This document shows, piece by piece, positions 30,621-33,586 of a stretch of 33,586 nucleotides of DNA. Made by a program: the position numbers and the translations under genes. The notes under the pieces were generated by a model. It saw only the letters and a list, made by a program, of their open reading frames with translations. It did no database searches and was not told where the DNA came from. This stretch comes from Streptosporangiaceae bacterium (lineage in GTDB: Bacteria; Actinomycetota; Actinomycetes; Streptosporangiales; Streptosporangiaceae), in assembly GCA_019239975.1 (NCBI GenBank), contig JAFAZE010000083.1, forward strand, positions 1 to 33,586, written 5' to 3'. Positions within the stretch are counted from its first letter, which is position 1; the number at the start of each line of letters is the position of its first letter.

Positions 30621-31184
30621 TCAGGGCAGCTCGCGGCGCACGAGCCAGCGGGGCTTGCCGCCGCGCCGGCCGGCGGTCCGGCAGACGCGCCTGAATCCGT
30701 GCGCCTCGAAGAACCGGACGGTACCCACGTAACCGCTGATCTGGTCGATGCGCTCGCCGCCAGGGTCGACCGGGTAGCCTTCCAGCGCGGCCGCACCCGT
30801 CGCGTGCGCGTGCCCGACCGCGCCATCCAGCAACTGGTGCATAAGTCCGCGGCGCCGGAACCCCGGCCGCACAACGAAACAGATCACCGACCACGCACCC
30901 TCGTCCTGGACATGCGGGATCGTGCGGGAGTTGACCAGGGCGCGGTAGGTGGACTTCGGCGCGACCGAGCACCAGCCGGCCACCTCGCCATCGACGTACG
31001 CCAGCACGCCGGGGCCCGGTTCACTGGCGCACAGCGCGCGCATGTGCGCGATACGGCCGGGCATGTCGAGGCTGGAATTGCGGTACACGACGCAGACGCA
31101 TCCGCGACCGCCCGGCTTGCGCGGCACCATGAACGATGCGAAGTCATCCCACCGCCCGGCGGCCGGCAGCACCTCGATCCCCAC
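30621..31184 (-). CDS. GNAT-family N-acetyltransferase
   Basis: Protein of 187 residues with the acetyl-CoA-binding block WSVICFVVRPGFRRRGLMHQLLDGAV (R-R-x-G-type loop) and a typical C-terminal GTVRFFEAHGFRRV. GVLAYVDGEVAGWCSVAPKSTY is the preceding strand pair. The acceptor is unknown. The start is taken as GTG at 31184, because TATCCT (31196-31191 on the minus strand) ends 6 nt before it and no ribosome site is visible, suggesting a leaderless message. An ATG at 31214 would lie upstream of that -10 box. It stands alone between two plus-strand genes. Confidence 0.82.
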   Translation of the reverse strand: MGIEVLPAAGRWDDFASFMVPRKPGGRGCVCVVYRNSSLDMPGRIAHMRALCASEPGPGVLAYVDGEVAGWCSVAPKSTYRALVNSRTIPHVQDEGAWSVICFVVRPGFRRRGLMHQLLDGAVGHAHATGAAALEGYPVDPGGERIDQISGYVGTVRFFEAHGFRRVCRTAGRRGGKPRWLVRRELP

Positions 31185-31190
31185 ACACCG

Positions 31191-31196
31191 AGGATA
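31191..31196 (-). promoter_or_regulatory. -10 box of a leaderless GNAT transcript
   Basis: TATCCT on the minus strand (fits TANNNT), 6 nt before GTG 31184. The -35 is weak. Confidence 0.4.
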
Positions 31197-31431
31197 GGCC
31201 CGCTGAACCGGCATCCACGCAAGCCTGAACCGAGCAGCCCCCAGCGGCAGCGCGGCGGGGCAGAAAAGCACCCAAGCCCCTGGTGAGCAGAGGTGCGCCC
31301 CGCTGCGGCCAGCGAGGATCATGAGCGGCGAATTCGGCTACGGGACCGGCACGATCGCTTCCGCGCCCGGCCAGGAGGCGTATGCCCGGATGAGGGGAGC
31401 GGCTGCGCGTCCACCTCGGCATCCTCGGTAC

Positions 31432-31460
31432 TTGACATGTCACCTGTCGCGCGTGATGGT
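31432..31460 (+). promoter_or_regulatory. Promoter with overlapping palindrome
   Basis: A consensus TTGACA (31432-31437) lies 17 bp before GATGGT (31455-31460). The 10-bp palindrome TGACATGTCA (31433-31442) overlaps the -35 box and may be a regulator site. It precedes the alpha/beta hydrolase at 31513. The remaining sequence between 31185 and 31512 shows no gene. Confidence 0.5.
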
Positions 31461-31512
31461 GTCTGTCATACTTTTGCCGGGCACAGAACCGGCCCGGGTA
31501 AGGAGCGCCATC

Positions 31513-32256
31513 ATGCCCACGATCACCGCAGCTGGCACGACAGTGAGCTATACCTGCGCAGGACAGGGACCTGGGCTGGTGCTCGTCGCCGGGACCGGCC
31601 TTCCCGCACAGCTGAACTACGGCCACCTTGCCGACGCGTTCAGCGACCGCCGGACGGTCATCTTGCCCGATTACGCCGGCAGCGGACAGACTACCGACGC
31701 GGGAGGTCCGCTGACCGTTGAGCTGCTCGCCGGGCAGAGCAGGCCAGAGCTCGTCCGCCGGCTGGTGCTGGTCGCCGGGTGGCCTAGCCCGGACGACGCC
31801 CGTCACAAGCTCGCCATCGACTTGTGGCAGCGGCTCGAGCGGACCGATCACGACCTGTTCACCCGGTACCTCCAGCTCACCTGCTTCAGCGCGCCGTTCC
31901 TCAGCAACCTCGGTGAAGAAGGCGTGACCCAGCTGATCGCGGGCGCCCCGCCCATCATCCCCGGCATGCGCAAGCAGATCGAGCTTGACCGGCACGCCGA
32001 CATCAGCAAGATGCTCCCTGCCATCACCGCCCCGACCCTGGTCATCGGGCTCACCCGCGATCAGGTCGTCCCGGTGGAACGAGTCCGGCTCCTGCACCGG
32101 GCCATTACCGGCAGCCAGTACGCCGAGATCGACAGCGGACACGTCGTGGTATTCGAGCAGCCGGCTGAGCTGGTCAGGGTCTGCCGGGACTTCCTGTTCG
32201 AGCAGACATACGACGACCCTGTCGAGCGGGAGCGGGCGAGCAGGCACAGCACCTAG
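31513..32256 (+). CDS. Alpha/beta hydrolase lacking the nucleophile elbow (probably inactive)
   Basis: Protein of 247 residues. It begins like a normal small alpha/beta hydrolase (MPTITAAGTTVSYTCAGQGPGLVLVAG, DRRTVILPDYAGSGQTTDAGG), but after PLTVELLAGQ it jumps directly to SRPELVRRLVLVAGWPSPDD. In intact relatives about 35-40 residues lie between these blocks, including the strand and G-x-S-x-G elbow with the nucleophilic Ser. The later acid (GLTRDQVVP) and His (EIDSGHVVVFEQP) remain. The loss is in frame and the rest is intact, so a protein may still be made, but it should not have ordinary hydrolase activity. AAGGAG lies 7 nt before the ATG at 31513. Confidence 0.8.
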   Translation: MPTITAAGTTVSYTCAGQGPGLVLVAGTGLPAQLNYGHLADAFSDRRTVILPDYAGSGQTTDAGGPLTVELLAGQSRPELVRRLVLVAGWPSPDDARHKLAIDLWQRLERTDHDLFTRYLQLTCFSAPFLSNLGEEGVTQLIAGAPPIIPGMRKQIELDRHADISKMLPAITAPTLVIGLTRDQVVPVERVRLLHRAITGSQYAEIDSGHVVVFEQPAELVRVCRDFLFEQTYDDPVERERASRHST

Positions 32257-32307
32257 CCAGATGGCGGCCGGTAAGCACCCCAGGCCGCTCGCGCCCGGCC
32301 AGGCTCG

Positions 32308-33586
32308 CTACCGCGTGACCGCTGCCGGTCCTAAGCCGCAGGCGGTTCCGTTGAGGGTGAACGCGGTGGGTGATGAGTCACTGGAAGTCCAGGTGCCCTG
32401 GAAGCCCAGGGACACGTTCGCGCCGGGGGCGATGGCGCCGTCGTAGCTGGCGTTGGTCGCGGTCACGGCCTGGCCGGACTGGGTTACAGTCGCGTTCCAC
32501 GCGCTGGTGATCCGCTGATCGCCGGGGAAGGTGAACGTCAGCGTCCAGCCGCTGACCGCGCTGGTGCCGGTGTTGGTGATCGTGACGTTGGCGACGAACC
32601 CGCCCGCCCACTGACTTGACGTGGTGTAGGTGACCGTGCAGCCGCCGCCCGTGGTGGTGCCGGTGATGGTCCACGTGAACGACGCCTTGCCGGACGCCCC
32701 TGTCGAGTCGGTCGCGGTCACGGTCACGGTGTAGGTCCCGGCCGTGGCCGGCGTTCCGGAGATCAGGCCGGAGGAACTGATCGACAGCCCCGTGGGCAAA
32801 CCCGTGGCCGAGTACGCCAGATTCTGGCCAGCGGCCGAATCGGACGCATGAACCTGCAGCCCGGCGATCGCCGTGCCGGCGGCGGCGGCCTGATTGCCCG
32901 GGTTCATCACGGTGACCGTGTTCCCGGGCGGGCTGCCTGCTGGAGTGATGACAAGGTGATAGCCATCCGCGGCGTTCATGCTGCTGACAGGGACCGTGAT
33001 GGTTCCGTTCGCGATGGTGTAGTCGGCGGCGGTGGACTGGATCTGCGAGGCGGCGACGGCGGTGGTGCGGCCCTGCGAGACCACGTGGTCGAGGACCACG
33101 TGCGCGGTGCCGCCGAAGCCTGACAGAGCGCTGAGTCCGTTGACGGTAACGGCTGCCGGGCCGCTGCCGCCACCGAAGATGACGCTTACCTGGTTGCCCC
33201 CGGGGCTGACCGAGGCGGCGCCGTCAAGGCCGGTGCCCGGGGTCCCGGGAGGGACGACGGTGACCATGTTGCCGGTCATCTGGCCGTACCAGTCGTAGAG
33301 CCAGTAGGCGGCGTTGGGCTGTGCCCCGGTGTCGGTGAGCAGGTCGCCGAGGGTGCCGTAGTGGTTCCAGAACGCGAGCTCGGCATTGCTGATGCCCAGC
33401 CGCTCGAACTGCGCGATGTAGCCGGTCAGGTCACCGGGAATGCCGACCTGTGACGGCGCGGCGTACTCCTCGATCGCGACCGGGCGGGGCGTGATGCCCA
33501 GGCTCTTCTCGATGCCGGTGACCGTGGACACGTCACCCGCGATCTTTCCCGAGCTTTCCAGCTCGTGCCAGGAGATGATGTCCGGG
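32308..33586 (-). CDS. Glycoside hydrolase with Ig-like and CBM2 domains, C-terminal part (partial)
   Basis: The frame is open to the window edge (first full codon at 33585) and the 5' end is missing; 425 residues are present. The visible catalytic-domain part reads PDIISWHELESSG, then PRPVAIEEYAAPSQVG and NAELAFWNHYGTLGDLLTD. A strand-end Glu in IEEY suggests a TIM-barrel retaining hydrolase, perhaps GH39-like; the family is not certain. A beta domain follows, then a putative-Ig (He_PIG-like) domain (about 225-300: AYSATGLPTGLSISSSGLISGT...TVTVTATDSTGASG). Last comes a CBM2 (about 315-418, starting CTVTYTTSSQWAGGFVANVTI), a cellulose- or xylan-binding module like that of the GH62 enzyme. It converges with the inactive hydrolase gene, 51 bp apart. 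Confidence 0.85.
   Translation of the reverse strand, partial: PDIISWHELESSGKIAGDVSTVTGIEKSLGITPRPVAIEEYAAPSQVGIPGDLTGYIAQFERLGISNAELAFWNHYGTLGDLLTDTGAQPNAAYWLYDWYGQMTGNMVTVVPPGTPGTGLDGAASVSPGGNQVSVIFGGGSGPAAVTVNGLSALSGFGGTAHVVLDHVVSQGRTTAVAASQIQSTAADYTIANGTITVPVSSMNAADGYHLVITPAGSPPGNTVTVMNPGNQAAAAGTAIAGLQVHASDSAAGQNLAYSATGLPTGLSISSSGLISGTPATAGTYTVTVTATDSTGASGKASFTWTITGTTTGGGCTVTYTTSSQWAGGFVANVTITNTGTSAVSGWTLTFTFPGDQRITSAWNATVTQSGQAVTATNASYDGAIAPGANVSLGFQGTWTSSDSSPTAFTLNGTACGLGPAAVTR

Noticed and set aside
1..33586. CRISPR array, tRNA, rRNA, integrase or prophage
   Set aside because: No regularly spaced direct repeats with unique spacers, no tRNA-like cloverleaf and no phage or transposase motifs were noticed. 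The tandem arrays found are short and contiguous, without spacers.

Overview
The window looks like chromosomal DNA of a soil or plant-litter actinomycete. GC content is very high throughout, GTG and TTG starts occur, many proteins are secreted, several have CBM2 or Ala/Gly/Ser/Pro-rich linkers, and one gene encodes a SAV2177-type (DUF574) methyltransferase, a family expanded in filamentous actinomycetes. The species cannot be named from sequence alone. I found no tRNA, rRNA, CRISPR array, transposase, integrase or phage gene.

Layout. 1-196: tail of a secreted protein followed by a perfect 19-bp hairpin. 367-4342: an NCS1 permease, an ArsR-SRPBCC fusion regulator with an operator over its own promoter, and a secreted lipase-like hydrolase that appears to be translated from a leaderless mRNA. 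4343-4871: non-coding DNA carrying a 19-bp direct repeat. 4872-6793: a secreted beta-propeller-like protein and an ECHDC3-like crotonase. 7087-9513: a tight phospholipid operon: CDP-alcohol phosphatidyltransferase, a membrane hydrolase-like/SAM methyltransferase fusion, and a short phosphatidylserine decarboxylase. 9544-11238: pectinesterase (minus strand). 11394-11759: small unknown protein. 12052-13959: gamma-glutamyltransferase (minus). 14266-15987: GH18 chitinase with an operator over its predicted transcription start. 16164-17012: TauD-like dioxygenase (minus). 17433-18275: DUF574 methyltransferase. 18565-20040: CBM2-GH62 arabinofuranosidase behind a LacI-type palindrome. 20189-21180: PEBP-like protein and a helical unknown (minus). 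21403-23273: secreted SH3-like protein and SGNH esterase, tail to tail within a TTAA. 23738-28237: complete sugar ABC importer operon (minus). 28310-28619: broken VOC gene. 28716-32256: secreted esterase-like protein, GNAT acetyltransferase, and an alpha/beta hydrolase that has lost its nucleophile elbow. 32308-33586: 3' part of a glycoside hydrolase with a CBM2.

How the genes work together. Much of the window is an outward-facing polysaccharide toolkit: pectin de-esterification, arabinose removal from arabinoxylan or arabinan, chitin hydrolysis, ester cleavage, a CBM2 hydrolase, and an importer with its own ATPase that could take up released oligosaccharides. These genes stand as separate units with their own palindromic operators, so they are probably controlled by several repressors. 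The pssA-methyltransferase-psd operon is a compact module for making phosphatidylethanolamine and possibly its methylated derivatives.

The most unusual non-coding signal is a 59-bp module: two hairpin-forming units 31 bp apart with a conserved CCA between them. It occurs three times (11881, 16064, 20105), every time in a gap between two converging genes.
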